DNA of 64,000 nt from Oscillospiraceae bacterium (GCA_009778065.1 WRKM01000007.1:42588-106587); one strand, 5' to 3'. Counted from the stretch's first letter, positions 50,694-61,154 are shown. Made by a program: numbers and translations. Notes: generated by a model from the letters alone, not told the origin.

Positions 50694-50727
50694 TAAACTA
50701 TTCTCCGATAAGCTCGGAGAATAGGAA
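50694..50727. terminator. Hairpin between the phage module and hppA
   Basis: An 11-bp perfect stem CTATTCTCCGA/TCGGAGAATAG with a 5-base loop, followed on the plus strand by GAATTTTC. On the minus strand TTTATATATAAAG follows. Possible terminator or, on the minus strand, an operator ahead of the phage genes. Confidence 0.5.
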
Positions 50728-50770
50728 TTTTCTTGTTTATTCTGTTTTTTGCCGGGAATAGATTTTTTTA

Positions 50771-50799
50771 TTGACACCGCCGCCTCTCTATGATATACT
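50771..50799 (+). promoter_or_regulatory. Promoter of the hppA operon
   Basis: TTGACA (50771-50776), 17-bp spacer, TATACT (50794-50799). Confidence 0.85.
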
Positions 50800-50842
50800 T
50801 GTATGAGGTATTAAAAATCAATTAAGAATGGAGAGACACTTT

Positions 50843-52981
50843 ATGGAACTCAGTAACATCCTTTTGCTTATCGCCCCCATCGGCGCTTTGGTGGCACTTA
50901 CTTACGTTGTGGTTACTTTTAAGAAACTCCTCAAACACCCCGAGGGGACGCCTGAGATGGTCAACATCGCCTCGAAAATACGTCGCGGTGCGAATGCGTT
51001 TTTAAAACGGCAGTATACAATTATCGCTTGTGTTTTTGCGGTTATGTTTATTATTCTGTGTGTTATGGCGTCATTTGGATTCCTGACGTGGTTTGTCCCT
51101 TTTGCGTTTATAACGGGCGGGTTTTTCTCCGGTCTTTCGGGAATCATCGGCATGAAAGCCGCCGTAGCCGCGAACTCACGCACGGCAAACGCCTGTAGAG
51201 ACAGCCTTAACAAAGGGCTTCGCGTGTCTTTCTCGGCAGGCTCTGTAATGGGATTTGTCGTGGTGGGGCTTGGTCTCTTAGACATTTCTGCGTGGTATTT
51301 TCTATTGACTTACGTCTTTGGACTTGAGGTTCAAGAAGTGACCGCCGCAATGATAACCTTCGGTATGGGTTCGTCTTCCGTGGCTCTTTTTGCGCGTGTC
51401 GGAGGCGGGATTTTCACGAAAGCCGCAGACGTAGGTGCGGACTTAGTCGGTAAGGTAGAAGCCGGTATACCCGAAGACGACCCCCGCAACCCTGCAACAA
51501 TAGCCGACAACGTAGGCGATAACGTGGGTGACGTAGCGGGAATGGGTGCGGATTTATTTGAATCCTATGTAGGTTCAATCGTAGCGTCCTGCGCGCTCGG
51601 TGTCGCCGCCGCTTCAAGTATCGGCGGGGTTGACGGAGGAAGCATTACGGGGAATGCGGCTGTGACGATTCCGATTGCCCTTGCAGGTCTCGGTGTTATT
51701 ATTTCGATTATCGGCTCTTTCCTTATTCGTACAAAAGAAGGCGCGACCCAAAAGAATCTTCTGTCGGCACTGCGCCGCGGGACAAACTTCTCGGCGTTCG
51801 CTATTGCCATTGTTGCGTTTCCCCTTGTGTATTTCATGTTTGACGGACATCACTTAGGACTGTATGGCGCGGTTCTTTCCGGACTCCTTGCGGGGGTGGG
51901 AATAGCCTTTATTACGGAATACTATACGTCCGACAACTATAAGCCGACAAAAAAATTAGCCGAATCCACCAAAACAGGCACGGCTACGCTGATGATTGGC
52001 GGTTTGTCGCTCGGCATGGTTTCAACGGCGATTCCTGTTCTGATTGTCGGTGCATCGATTTTAGTCTCGTTCTTTATTTCGGGCGGCTCTCTTACCGACC
52101 CCGAACTTGCTAATTTAGGACTTTACGGCATCGGGCTTTCCGCTGTAGGTATGTTGTCTACTCTCGGATTAACCCTCGCAAATGACGCTTACGGACCTGT
52201 TGCGGACAATGCGGGCGGTATAGCCGAAATGGCGGGACTCGACCCCGAAGTACGTCAGAGAACAGACGCACTTGATTCATTAGGTAACACCACCGCCGCT
52301 GTCGGTAAAGGTTTCGCTATAGGAAGCGGAGTTTTAACCGCGCTTGCTTTAATCGCTTCTTATATAGACAGAATCAGTTCGTTAGACCCCGGTTATAAAT
52401 TAGACTTAAGTATAGACAACCCGACCGTACTTGTCGGGCTGTTAATAGGGGCGATGATTTCGTTCTTCTTCACTGCCAAACTCATGGACTCCGTAGGGCG
52501 TGCGGCTCAAAAAGTCGTTGAAGAAGTACGCCGTCAGTTCCGTGAAATTAAGGGACTTATAACAGGCGAACCGGGCGTTGAGGCTGATTATGAAAAATGC
52601 GTGGATTTATGTACTAAGTCTTCGCTTCATGAGATGGTGTTTCCTGCTGTTCTCGCGCTTATCGCACCAATTGCCACAGGGCTTATTCTCGGTCCGTCCG
52701 GAGTTGTAGGCTATCTCATGGGGGCTACCTCATCGGGATTCATGCTTGCAATTTTTACAGCGAACTCAGGCGGTGCATGGGACAATGCCAAAAAGTATAT
52801 TGAAGCCGGAAACCACGGTGGCAAAGGCTCTGACAATCACAAAGCCGCCGTTGTAGGCGACACTGTAGGCGACCCGCTCAAAGACACCTGCGGTCCTGCT
52901 GTTGACATTCTGCTAAAACTGAGTGCGATGGTGTCAATTGTTTTTGCCGCATTAGTGCTGAACTATCACATTCCATTATAA
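50843..52981 (+). CDS. hppA: Membrane-bound ion-pumping pyrophosphatase, K+-dependent type
   Basis: This is a 712-aa integral membrane enzyme that couples PPi hydrolysis to Na+ or H+ export. Substrate-site motifs: DVGADLVGKVEAGIPEDDPRNPATIADNVGDNVGDVAGMGADLFESY, and the late DNHKAAVVGDTVGDPLKDTCGP. Ala in GNTTAAVGKGFAIGS marks the K+-dependent group (K+-independent enzymes have Lys there). The ATG at 50843 is preferred: an ATG five codons earlier forms part of the GGAGAG ribosome site. First gene of an operon; PPi from ppdK or nucleotide-sugar synthesis may feed it. Confidence 0.97.
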   Translation: MELSNILLLIAPIGALVALTYVVVTFKKLLKHPEGTPEMVNIASKIRRGANAFLKRQYTIIACVFAVMFIILCVMASFGFLTWFVPFAFITGGFFSGLSGIIGMKAAVAANSRTANACRDSLNKGLRVSFSAGSVMGFVVVGLGLLDISAWYFLLTYVFGLEVQEVTAAMITFGMGSSSVALFARVGGGIFTKAADVGADLVGKVEAGIPEDDPRNPATIADNVGDNVGDVAGMGADLFESYVGSIVASCALGVAAASSIGGVDGGSITGNAAVTIPIALAGLGVIISIIGSFLIRTKEGATQKNLLSALRRGTNFSAFAIAIVAFPLVYFMFDGHHLGLYGAVLSGLLAGVGIAFITEYYTSDNYKPTKKLAESTKTGTATLMIGGLSLGMVSTAIPVLIVGASILVSFFISGGSLTDPELANLGLYGIGLSAVGMLSTLGLTLANDAYGPVADNAGGIAEMAGLDPEVRQRTDALDSLGNTTAAVGKGFAIGSGVLTALALIASYIDRISSLDPGYKLDLSIDNPTVLVGLLIGAMISFFFTAKLMDSVGRAAQKVVEEVRRQFREIKGLITGEPGVEADYEKCVDLCTKSSLHEMVFPAVLALIAPIATGLILGPSGVVGYLMGATSSGFMLAIFTANSGGAWDNAKKYIEAGNHGGKGSDNHKAAVVGDTVGDPLKDTCGPAVDILLKLSAMVSIVFAALVLNYHIPL

Positions 52982-52984
52982 ATA

Positions 52985-54949
52985 ATGAACAGACAAAGTG
53001 TAATAAAGACAGCCATACTCATGGTGGCGGATATGTTTATTCTGATAGGCTCATGGTGTTTGGCTGTCTTTTTATCGTCGTACTTTTTTATTCATGCTGA
53101 CCCGATGGCGCGTACTGTTTTGAACACATTTTTACAATATGGCTATATGTGGCAGGTCTTTTGTCTGGCGGCTTTTTGGTTGTCGGGTGTGTACCGCAGT
53201 ATGTGGCAATACGTGGGAATCGGACTCGTCATACGCCTGATTTTTGCGACGGGGGTATGTAATCTCGGTGTATACTGCACACTGAGACTGCTCGGTGTGG
53301 GATGGCCTAATCCTGCTATCGGATTGCTTGCTTTCTTCTTTATGCTTACGCTGTCCGGCGGAATCAGAATGTTTAAGCCCATGTGGTGGGTTGTTGTTCG
53401 TTGGTGGCGGCGAGTGCGGGGAAAAGTAAGCGAACGAAGGATGGAACCTGTTCGCGTACTCATGATTGGTGCGGGAGAATTTGCCTCTACTATGCTGATT
53501 CATTTAAACAAGCATACAGGGGAACAGCGTCCTCGCCGCGTGCTTTCCATTGTTGACAGTAATGTTAAAAAGCACGGCTACAATCTGCATGGGGTTCCTG
53601 TAGAAGGGGACGACTCTCTGATTCCTGCGTTGGTGGATAAATACAATATCGAAGAAGTTTTAGTGGCGGTTCCTTCTATTTCAAATCAAACCCTGAGGAA
53701 GGTTATCGGGTATATTCCCGTAGGGCGGTGTAAAGTGCGGCTTATGAAGCCTTTCGCAAAACAGACAGAGGCGGCGCCTGACGTGAAATTTAAAGATTTA
53801 GAAATCAGCGACCTTTTAGGGCGTCCCGAAACTAATTTGGATAACGAGGGTATTTCAAAGTGGATTCGCAGCGGAGTGATTTTGGTTACGGGCGGCGGCG
53901 GTTCAATAGGCTCTGAATTGTGCCGCCAACTGTTAGTGTTCGGACCGGCGAAGATAATTATTTTTGACATTTCAGAGAACAATGCTTATAATTTGCAACA
54001 GGAGCTTTTCACAATGCACGGGGAGGCGGCGCGAAGCAGGGTAGAGGTCCGCATAGGCTCGGTGCTTGATGAAGGGCGGCTTGAAGAGGTTTTAAGCGAG
54101 TTTAAACCCACGGTCATATTTCATGCGGCGGCATTTAAGCATGTACCGCTTATGGAAGAATGTCCGAGATTAGCCATAGAGAATAATGTAATGGGTACGC
54201 GCCTGACAGGTCTGTCTGCAATAAGACATGGTGTAAAACGGTTTGTGTTCGTTTCTACTGATAAGGCGATAAACCCTACTAATGTCATGGGTGCGAGTAA
54301 GCGTATGGCAGAGTTAGTCATTCAGTCGCTGAACGCTCGCGGAATCTGCGAGTTTGTGGCGGTACGCTTCGGTAATGTTCTCGGCTCAAACGGCAGTGTT
54401 GTACCGTTGTTTCAACGGCAGATTGAGTCAGGGGGACCCGTGACCGTTACCCATCCGGATATTATTCGGTACTTTATGACTATTCCCGAAGCGTCAAGAC
54501 TTGTAATTCAAGCAGGTGCAATCGCGAAGGGCGGGGAAATATTCATTTTGGATATGGGCGAGCCTGTAAAAATCGTCGATTTAGCTGAGAATTTAATTCG
54601 CGTGGCAGGGTTTATGCCGCACGTGGATATAAAAATAGAGTTTACAGGTCTGCGTCCGGGCGAAAAGCTGTTTGAGGAACTGCTTTTAGATGAAGAGGGT
54701 ATTGAAAAAACAAAAAACAATCAAATTTACGTAGCACATCCGCGTAGCGTAGGGATTGATTTCGAGCGGGAAATTACGGAGGATTTTGCGAGAGCCGTGA
54801 AAAATGAAAATAGTACGAAAAGCGAAAATAAAGAAGGAATAATGAGTTTTATTCGTAAATACGTACCCGAATACAGGAGTGAAAAAAATAATGCCGAGCA
54901 GAAAGTCAATGCGCCTCGGACGGGCGATAACAATCAGCAAACTGAATAA
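52985..54949 (+). CDS. Polysaccharide nucleotide-sugar dehydratase/epimerase (CapD-like)
   Basis: This is a 654-aa protein. Four N-terminal TM helices (about 10-125), a CoA-binding/Rossmann-like linker (RVLMIGAGEFASTMLIHLNKH) and a C-terminal SDR domain with GGGGSIGSELCRQ, DISENNAYNLQQEL, AAFKHVPLMEECP and the YxxxK region FVSTDKAINPTNVMGASKRMAE. In the CapD/FlaA1 group the Tyr is commonly replaced by Met, as here (VMGASK). It probably dehydrates UDP-GlcNAc-type sugars for cell-surface glycans. It starts three bases after the hppA stop. Confidence 0.92.
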   Translation: MNRQSVIKTAILMVADMFILIGSWCLAVFLSSYFFIHADPMARTVLNTFLQYGYMWQVFCLAAFWLSGVYRSMWQYVGIGLVIRLIFATGVCNLGVYCTLRLLGVGWPNPAIGLLAFFFMLTLSGGIRMFKPMWWVVVRWWRRVRGKVSERRMEPVRVLMIGAGEFASTMLIHLNKHTGEQRPRRVLSIVDSNVKKHGYNLHGVPVEGDDSLIPALVDKYNIEEVLVAVPSISNQTLRKVIGYIPVGRCKVRLMKPFAKQTEAAPDVKFKDLEISDLLGRPETNLDNEGISKWIRSGVILVTGGGGSIGSELCRQLLVFGPAKIIIFDISENNAYNLQQELFTMHGEAARSRVEVRIGSVLDEGRLEEVLSEFKPTVIFHAAAFKHVPLMEECPRLAIENNVMGTRLTGLSAIRHGVKRFVFVSTDKAINPTNVMGASKRMAELVIQSLNARGICEFVAVRFGNVLGSNGSVVPLFQRQIESGGPVTVTHPDIIRYFMTIPEASRLVIQAGAIAKGGEIFILDMGEPVKIVDLAENLIRVAGFMPHVDIKIEFTGLRPGEKLFEELLLDEEGIEKTKNNQIYVAHPRSVGIDFEREITEDFARAVKNENSTKSENKEGIMSFIRKYVPEYRSEKNNAEQKVNAPRTGDNNQQTE

Positions 54950-56486
54950 ATGGCAGGAAATTATCGCAGAAGTAACGGTAATTCTCATGCTGTGTATTCA
55001 GCCGCTTTATTTTAACAAACAAAGATACGTAGGGTTAGCAGGTCATAAGTACAAATTTTTCTTTATTTGTATGTGTGCAGTACTCTGTGTTTCAGCACTT
55101 GTGATAATTGTCAGAGCCATAGGCGGATTTAAACTTGTTTCGTTTAAGGAGCTTGCTGTTTACGATTTTGCGGTTTTAGGGTTCGCATTAGTTACGGTGC
55201 TTTCGGCGTTGCTATCGCCGTACAAAGGGACTGTTGACGTTTGGAACGGTCTTCCGGAGCGACACGACGGAGTGATTACGCAACTGTTTTATGTCGCGAT
55301 TTTTTTAATTGTGGCGCGTTGGTACAAACCGCGGGAGCGGGATTTTGTGTTTTTCGGTATATCGGCGTCCTGCATCGGTTTGATAGGGATTTTTCAATTT
55401 TACGGCTTTGATTTCTTTAAGCTGTGGCCTAACGAACCGGGTAGTATGTATTACGTGGAGGATTTCTATAGCATTTTTTTCCGCTCTACGCTCGGTAATA
55501 TTAATATAGTTTCGACGTATGTGTGTGTAGCTGTTTTGGTCTGCGGGTTTTTGTTTATACGGACAGACTCCCGACTGAGGTATATATGGCTCGCGGGCGG
55601 TGGGTTTAGTTTCTGGCTTATGTTCTTGGCGGGTTCTGATTCGGGCATGGTAGGTACGCTCGTGACATTTGTTTTAGCTATACCCTTTATCGTGGAAAGC
55701 CGTAAGCATTTAGGCAGGTTTTTCATACTTGCGTCAAGCTTTTTGGCGGTATTAACGCTTCAGAGACTGTTCTACAATCTTATGATATTAAAAACCGAAA
55801 CAGTAGGCAGGATAATTTTATATACGGTGGTCGCTGTCGTGTTGTGTGCGGCGGGATTTATGCTGTCTTTGCCGGCGAATGAGAAAAACGGCAGAAAGCT
55901 CATGAATAAGAAATGGGGCTTATTTCTTACAGCCGCGGTTATCGCAGTCGGTTTTGCGGGTATCGAGGTATTGGGGAGAAGGGGCGAGGATGCTTGGCGT
56001 CCGGTCTATCAGGCAAGAGAGATGATGCACGGAAGTTTTCAAGATGACTTCGGTTCCGGACGAATCGGTATATGGAAAAACGGTCTCGAAGCTTTTACGG
56101 AAAACCCTGTAATAGGTAGCGGACCGGATACGTTTTGGGAGGTTTATCCCGCCAGAGAAGAACAGCTCGAAGCTACCCGGGAAAAAATGGATAAGGCGCA
56201 TAACGAATATTTACAAATTTTGGTTTGCCAGGGGATTTTAGGACTGCTCTTTTATTTGACGTTCTTGGGGACTCTTTTATACAAAGTTGTTCCCGTCACG
56301 TTTAAAGAGCCGCTCTTAATGGCGGCGGCGGCAGGGTTTACTGGATACTGTATACAAGCGTTTTTTAATATCAGTATGCCTATATCGAGCCAGATGTTGT
56401 GGGTATTGGCGGGGGTCATGGCTTGTTATGCGAAAAAAGAAGTAAAGCAGAAGACCGCGAAAAACAGCGCGAACGAATCAAGATGA
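54891..56486 (+). CDS. O-antigen ligase/polymerase-like membrane protein
   Basis: This is a 531-aa protein with about 11 TM helices. The Wzy/WaaL pattern is seen in the large outer loop: GRIGIWKNGLEAFTENPVIGSGPDTFWEVYPAREEQ and DKAHNEYLQILVCQGILGLLFYL (the conserved His). The ATG at 54891 has AGGAG; a GTG four codons earlier overlaps that site. The gene overlaps the previous one by about 60 bp in another frame. It probably polymerises or transfers surface polysaccharide. Confidence 0.88.
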   Translation: MPSRKSMRLGRAITISKLNKWQEIIAEVTVILMLCIQPLYFNKQRYVGLAGHKYKFFFICMCAVLCVSALVIIVRAIGGFKLVSFKELAVYDFAVLGFALVTVLSALLSPYKGTVDVWNGLPERHDGVITQLFYVAIFLIVARWYKPRERDFVFFGISASCIGLIGIFQFYGFDFFKLWPNEPGSMYYVEDFYSIFFRSTLGNINIVSTYVCVAVLVCGFLFIRTDSRLRYIWLAGGGFSFWLMFLAGSDSGMVGTLVTFVLAIPFIVESRKHLGRFFILASSFLAVLTLQRLFYNLMILKTETVGRIILYTVVAVVLCAAGFMLSLPANEKNGRKLMNKKWGLFLTAAVIAVGFAGIEVLGRRGEDAWRPVYQAREMMHGSFQDDFGSGRIGIWKNGLEAFTENPVIGSGPDTFWEVYPAREEQLEATREKMDKAHNEYLQILVCQGILGLLFYLTFLGTLLYKVVPVTFKEPLLMAAAAGFTGYCIQAFFNISMPISSQMLWVLAGVMACYAKKEVKQKTAKNSANESR

Positions 56487-57136
56487 ATCTATACAATATT
56501 AAAAGAGCGTTATTGAGCATAGTTTACCCTAATCGCTGTCCTTTTTGCGATAAGATTATCGGGGCATGTGAATTTTTCTGTTATGGTTGTTCGCCGCTTG
56601 ATTCTTATGAAAACAGCGATAGCCGCAGGACTTTTTATTGTATTTACAACGACAAATCGAAACCCATAATAGCCAAAGCGAAGGAAAACGCTGACGGTTA
56701 CGCAATATCGGCGGCGGCTGAGATGCTGTATAGCGTACTCTTAAAAAATGATATATTGAATAAAATTGATGTGATTGTACCGATTCCGGCGCGGAAATCC
56801 GCTTTACGACATCGAGGATATAGCTTTTCTGCGATGTTGGGGAAGGAGATAGCCTCACTTTCGGGGAAGAAGTGTTCTCCGAACACACTGTTTTTTTTAC
56901 GCAAAACAGATGAGCAGAAAGAACTTACCTTAACGGAACGCGCCAAAAATCTCAAAGGTGCGTTAGGGGTAAAAAAGCCTTTAAATAAATTCAATGTGCT
57001 TGTGGTTGACGATATATGCAGTTCGGGTGCGACTTTAGATGAGGCAAGACGCGCATTATCGGAGTACGCAGATAGTGTCGGAGAGCGAGCGGAGATTTAT
57101 CTCGCGGCTTTTGCTAAAACGGGCGGGTTTGATTAG
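56483..57136 (+). CDS. comF: ComF-family phosphoribosyltransferase-like protein
   Basis: This is a 217-aa protein. An N-terminal zinc-ribbon (CPFCDKIIGACEFFCYGC) is followed by a PRT fold with VIVPIPARKSALRHRGYSFSAMLGKEIA and the PRPP loop VLVVDDICSSGATLDEA. ComF proteins act in DNA uptake or after it, which fits the pilus genes at 1517-5349. ATGA overlap with the preceding stop; no ribosome site of its own, so coupled. Confidence 0.92.
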   Translation: MNLYNIKRALLSIVYPNRCPFCDKIIGACEFFCYGCSPLDSYENSDSRRTFYCIYNDKSKPIIAKAKENADGYAISAAAEMLYSVLLKNDILNKIDVIVPIPARKSALRHRGYSFSAMLGKEIASLSGKKCSPNTLFFLRKTDEQKELTLTERAKNLKGALGVKKPLNKFNVLVVDDICSSGATLDEARRALSEYADSVGERAEIYLAAFAKTGGFD

Positions 57137-57149
57137 TTCATAAATTATA

Positions 57150-57178
57150 TTGCCGTTTTTTGAAAAACGTGATATAAT
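57150..57178 (+). promoter_or_regulatory. Promoter of the GH115 gene
   Basis: TTGCCG (57150-57155), 17-bp spacer, TATAAT (57173-57178); ATG at 57214. Confidence 0.7.
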
Positions 57179-57213
57179 TAATTAAAATCAATTAATAAAA
57201 GAGGAAAACGAAA

Positions 57214-60024
57214 ATGAACAAATTTATATTTACAGTTGAAAAAGAAGCCTTTGAGGGCGTGAAGAGAATCGCTGTTAAGGTGGCGAAAGACTTTGAGAAA
57301 GTCTGCGGAGAACGTCCCGTTATTTCCGAGGAGCTTATCCCGGGACCGAACACGGTCATCTTCGCGACGCTCGATAAAAGTCCGCTTGTCGATAAATTGA
57401 TAAGCGATGGGGAGTTTGAGCCGTCCGAGATTCGCGGAAAGCGCGAGGTTTATCGGATAAAAAAGCTTGAGAATCAGGCTCTGCTTATTTGCGGCAGTGA
57501 TAAGCGCGGAACTGTTTATGGTATGTTCGCGCTGTCTGAGTATATCGGAGTTTCGCCTTTGCATTTCTGGGGCGATGTTGAGCCGATTCGGCGCGAAAAA
57601 ATCGAGATTACAAAAGAGATTGAAGTCATTTCTAAAGAACCTGACGTAAAATACCGCGGCTTTTTTATAAACGATGAGTGGCCCTGCTTCGGAACCTGGA
57701 CATTTGAGCGTTTCGGCGGGTTTACAGCCGAGATGTATGACCATGTATTTGAGCTTTTATTACGTCTTAAAGGCAATTATCTCTGGCCTGCCATGTGGAC
57801 GTCTTCGTTCGGGCTTGACGGACCCGGCGGGCTTAACGAGGAGCTTGCCGATATATACGGGGTAGTTATGGGTGCGTCGCATCATGAACCTTGTCTCAGG
57901 GCGAGTGAGGAGTGGGATTTGGTTAGGGGCGAGGATTCGCCCTACGGTAACGAATGGGATTATTATACCAACAAAGACGGTCTGATTAAATACTGGGAGG
58001 ACGGTCTGAAAAGAAGCGGAAAGTACGAAAAAATAATTACCTTAGGTATGCGCGGTGAACGCGACAGCTCCATGCTCGGCGATAATGCCGCGTTAAAAGA
58101 CAATATAGACCTGCTTAAAGATATTATTAAGAATCAGCATGAACTCATAACGAAAAATGTAAACCCCGAACTCGATAAAGTGCCGCGTCTGCTCGCACTT
58201 TATAAAGAGGTTGAGGAGTATTTTTACGGAAACTCCGAGGTTGAGGGTTTAAAATATTGGGACGAACTTGACGGAGTTATCTGTATGCTTTGCGAGGATA
58301 ATTTCGGGTTTATGCGGACGCTTCCGACTGCCGATGTTCGCGAGAGACGCGGCGGGTGGGGCATGTATTATCATTTCGACTATCACGGCGGACCGATTTC
58401 TTACGAGTGGATGCCGTCTACGTCTTTTGAGCGGACGTGGGAACAGATGAGTATGGCGTATGACTACGGAATAAAGGATGTATGGATTGTCAATGTGGGC
58501 GATTTAAAATTTAATGAGGTATCACTGGCTTATTTTATGGAGCTTGCATATAACTTTGAGAGCTACGGAACAAACGCACCCAATAAAATAGACGAGTATA
58601 CGGCGAAATGGCTGACAAGCACCTTTCCATCTGTAGAATTAAATCTGCGTGAGAAAATGGCAGAGGTTTTGCACGGCTACATAAGAATGAACGCCATGCG
58701 CCGCCCCGAAGCGCAGAACCCCGATATTTATCACCCCTGTCATTACGGCGAGGCAGACAGGGTTTTGGCTCTTTGCGCGCTTATTGAAAAGGATAATGAG
58801 GAGATTTACCGCGAGATTCCGAAAAATGCCAAAGACGCCTATTACAGCCTAATCTATTTCCCTGCGAAGGTTAGTGTAAATTTAGTGCGTATGCACATTT
58901 ACGCAGGCAAGAATATGTTGTATGCGAAGCAGGGGAAAACAATAGCCAATAAATATGCCGACCTTGTTACCGATTGCATCGAGAAAGACAAGGTTCTCAT
59001 GGGAGAATTCGGTAAATTCAAGGACGGCAAATGGGAAGGTATGGAGCTTGAACAGCATATAGGATTTGTGGTTTGGAACGAGGATAATTGCCGCTATCCG
59101 CTTCGTGTTAGGGTAGAACCTGCGTATAAACCGCGCATGACTGTTTCTCGTGCGGACAGGGAAAATATATATCATAAAACATATGGAAGTCCCATGAAAA
59201 TTATAATTAATGATTTCATGTATGCGGGAAATGACGAGGTTGTACTTGAAATAGCAAACGATGGGATAGGAAGCGTTATTTACAATATAAAAGCGAACGG
59301 GCAGTACGATTGGCTTGAGATAAGCTCTTTAAAAGGCGAAGTCGAGTGTCAGGAAGAAATAATTTTACGTTGTAACAGAGACAAATTAACCGATAAAAAA
59401 CAAACCGCAGAGCTTTTAATTAAAGACGAAGAAACAGTCGTTGCAATTGAGATTAATGCTAAAGCCGTGAATATAGAAAATCTGCCGCCCATGACTTTCT
59501 TAGAAAACAATGGCGTAACGGTCATAGACGCAAATCATTTCTGTGCTGATGAAGCGGCGAAATCCGGAGCTGCGCGATTCGTTGAACTTGAAAACTACGG
59601 TAGAACCGGTACGGGTATGAAGGTGTTCCCTACTACTGTCGATTTCTCGGAAAATGACGAAAAACCGAATCTTACGTATCGGTTTTTGACTGCCAAATCA
59701 GGCGAATATGTAGTGGAGGTATGGACTACCCCTACGAATTCGGTGCAGAATAAACGCCCCTTACGTTTTATGCTCGGTGAAAAAGTAATGACAGCAGTAC
59801 CCGCTGATTTCAGAGCCGGAAGTCCCGGCGACAGGCGGTGGTGTATAGGCGTACTCGACAATATCCGTGTAACAAAAACGGAACTAAACTTTGAGGCGGG
59901 CGTTAACGAGCTTAAAATCGCCCCGCTCGAAGCGGGTCTGATTCTCGAAAGGATTGTTATTTATAAAAAAGGCGACCAACCGTATAAGTCATATTTAGGA
60001 CCTGAGGAGAGTTTTTGCGTTTAG
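57214..60024 (+). CDS. GH115-family alpha-glucuronidase
   Basis: This is a 936-aa enzyme expected to remove (4-O-methyl-)glucuronic acid from xylan or its oligomers. Family features: GSDKRGTVYGMFALSEYIGVSPLHFWGDV, PDVKYRGFFINDEWPCFGTW, LKGNYLWPAMWTSSF, GASHHEPCLRASEEW, TLGMRGERDSSM and the C-terminal beta domain ending VIYKKGDQPYKSYLGPEESF. No signal peptide, so it acts on imported oligosaccharides. Start ATG with AGAGGA. It overlaps the convergent DnaJ-type gene by 4 bp at the 3' end. Confidence 0.93.
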   Translation: MNKFIFTVEKEAFEGVKRIAVKVAKDFEKVCGERPVISEELIPGPNTVIFATLDKSPLVDKLISDGEFEPSEIRGKREVYRIKKLENQALLICGSDKRGTVYGMFALSEYIGVSPLHFWGDVEPIRREKIEITKEIEVISKEPDVKYRGFFINDEWPCFGTWTFERFGGFTAEMYDHVFELLLRLKGNYLWPAMWTSSFGLDGPGGLNEELADIYGVVMGASHHEPCLRASEEWDLVRGEDSPYGNEWDYYTNKDGLIKYWEDGLKRSGKYEKIITLGMRGERDSSMLGDNAALKDNIDLLKDIIKNQHELITKNVNPELDKVPRLLALYKEVEEYFYGNSEVEGLKYWDELDGVICMLCEDNFGFMRTLPTADVRERRGGWGMYYHFDYHGGPISYEWMPSTSFERTWEQMSMAYDYGIKDVWIVNVGDLKFNEVSLAYFMELAYNFESYGTNAPNKIDEYTAKWLTSTFPSVELNLREKMAEVLHGYIRMNAMRRPEAQNPDIYHPCHYGEADRVLALCALIEKDNEEIYREIPKNAKDAYYSLIYFPAKVSVNLVRMHIYAGKNMLYAKQGKTIANKYADLVTDCIEKDKVLMGEFGKFKDGKWEGMELEQHIGFVVWNEDNCRYPLRVRVEPAYKPRMTVSRADRENIYHKTYGSPMKIIINDFMYAGNDEVVLEIANDGIGSVIYNIKANGQYDWLEISSLKGEVECQEEIILRCNRDKLTDKKQTAELLIKDEETVVAIEINAKAVNIENLPPMTFLENNGVTVIDANHFCADEAAKSGAARFVELENYGRTGTGMKVFPTTVDFSENDEKPNLTYRFLTAKSGEYVVEVWTTPTNSVQNKRPLRFMLGEKVMTAVPADFRAGSPGDRRWCIGVLDNIRVTKTELNFEAGVNELKIAPLEAGLILERIVIYKKGDQPYKSYLGPEESFCV

Positions 60025-61154
60025 TCTATTCTGAGTGCCTCATGCCAGTCAATATATATGTAGTCCTCGTAATTGTTCGCCCGCGCCTTACCGAAGCCGC
60101 CGAGAATTACATTCTTCAAAAGCTCCGGATTGTCATTCCCTCTGATGACCCACATACTTACAGGTCTGTAAAAATAAAGTACGACCGTGGTTTTCAAGTA
60201 TTCGTCGGGCATCGCCGCAATGACCTCGTTTATATATTCCTCGTAGACCTCCTCCACAAGAGAGAGGTCTTTTTCTCTTATAGCTCTCAGCAGAATCAGT
60301 TTTCCCGTGCCTTTTCTTAAATCGTTTTCTATGTTTATCTGCGCTAAGGTGAAAATCTTTTCCATGTTCAGATTTGTGACCTCGACGGTCACGTCTGCGG
60401 ATATAAAATCTTCGCGTTTGGTATTAATTATTTTGTAGTGCAGGCGGCTTTTTTCGTTCTCGAACCATATCCTTCCGTAGGGTATACCGTCGGATTTGAA
60501 GCTGTGAGCTTCTGCTACGATAGCTGTCAGCTGTGACATATCCGTACCGCGTCCTGCTGATAGAGAGCCGCCTGAAAGCTCTGCCGCTCTGTCAAAATCA
60601 TATTCATTAATAGCGGCGAAATACATTTTTGTTACATTTGAAAGCGTTCCCCTGCCATAGAATCTGTCAAGCGTATTCATCATAAAAGGAATCCTGAAGA
60701 TTATTCCTAAAATCATAATAATAACAGCGGAAGGAATTATTATCCTTAATGCCCAAACAAGTCTCATTATTTTCTTTGCGCGTTCTGAACGCACAGGTTT
60801 TCGGGCTTTTCGGGGGGGCTTTTTTGTTGTACCGTAGTATTTTTGCCATTCTGAGCGGTATTCGCCCGGATTCGTGCGGGAGTTTTGCGGAACATAGTCC
60901 TTGTATTCGTCGGTGTAAGTTTTAGATTGATTCGCTCTTTCCTCCTGCCATAAGGAATAATCATATTCTTCGCGTAACGTATTGTTTCCGAGGACACTGT
61001 ACGCCTGATTTATCTGCTGCATTTTTTCATGAGCATAATCGGCACAACCCTCGGAAACATCGGGGTGATATTTTTTCGCCATACGTTTGTAGGCGTTTTT
61101 TATATCGCTGTCTGTTGCGTCTCGTGGAATACCTAAAAATTCGTAATAGTTCAT
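60021..61154 (-). CDS. DnaJ-domain membrane protein
   Basis: This is a 377-aa protein. An N-terminal J domain (NYYEFLGIPRDATDSDIKNAYKRMAKKYHPDV with the HPD triad, residues 1-66) is followed by a basic linker, one TM helix at about 131-152 (IIIPSAVIIMILGIIFRIPFMM) and an extracytoplasmic or lumen domain of unknown fold. It probably recruits DnaK to the membrane. The ATG at 61154 begins the J domain; an upstream 16-codon extension is not needed. The promoter overlaps the terminator of the upstream hydrogenase-like gene. Confidence 0.88.
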   Translation of the reverse strand: MNYYEFLGIPRDATDSDIKNAYKRMAKKYHPDVSEGCADYAHEKMQQINQAYSVLGNNTLREEYDYSLWQEERANQSKTYTDEYKDYVPQNSRTNPGEYRSEWQKYYGTTKKPPRKARKPVRSERAKKIMRLVWALRIIIPSAVIIMILGIIFRIPFMMNTLDRFYGRGTLSNVTKMYFAAINEYDFDRAAELSGGSLSAGRGTDMSQLTAIVAEAHSFKSDGIPYGRIWFENEKSRLHYKIINTKREDFISADVTVEVTNLNMEKIFTLAQINIENDLRKGTGKLILLRAIREKDLSLVEEVYEEYINEVIAAMPDEYLKTTVVLYFYRPVSMWVIRGNDNPELLKNVILGGFGKARANNYEDYIYIDWHEALRID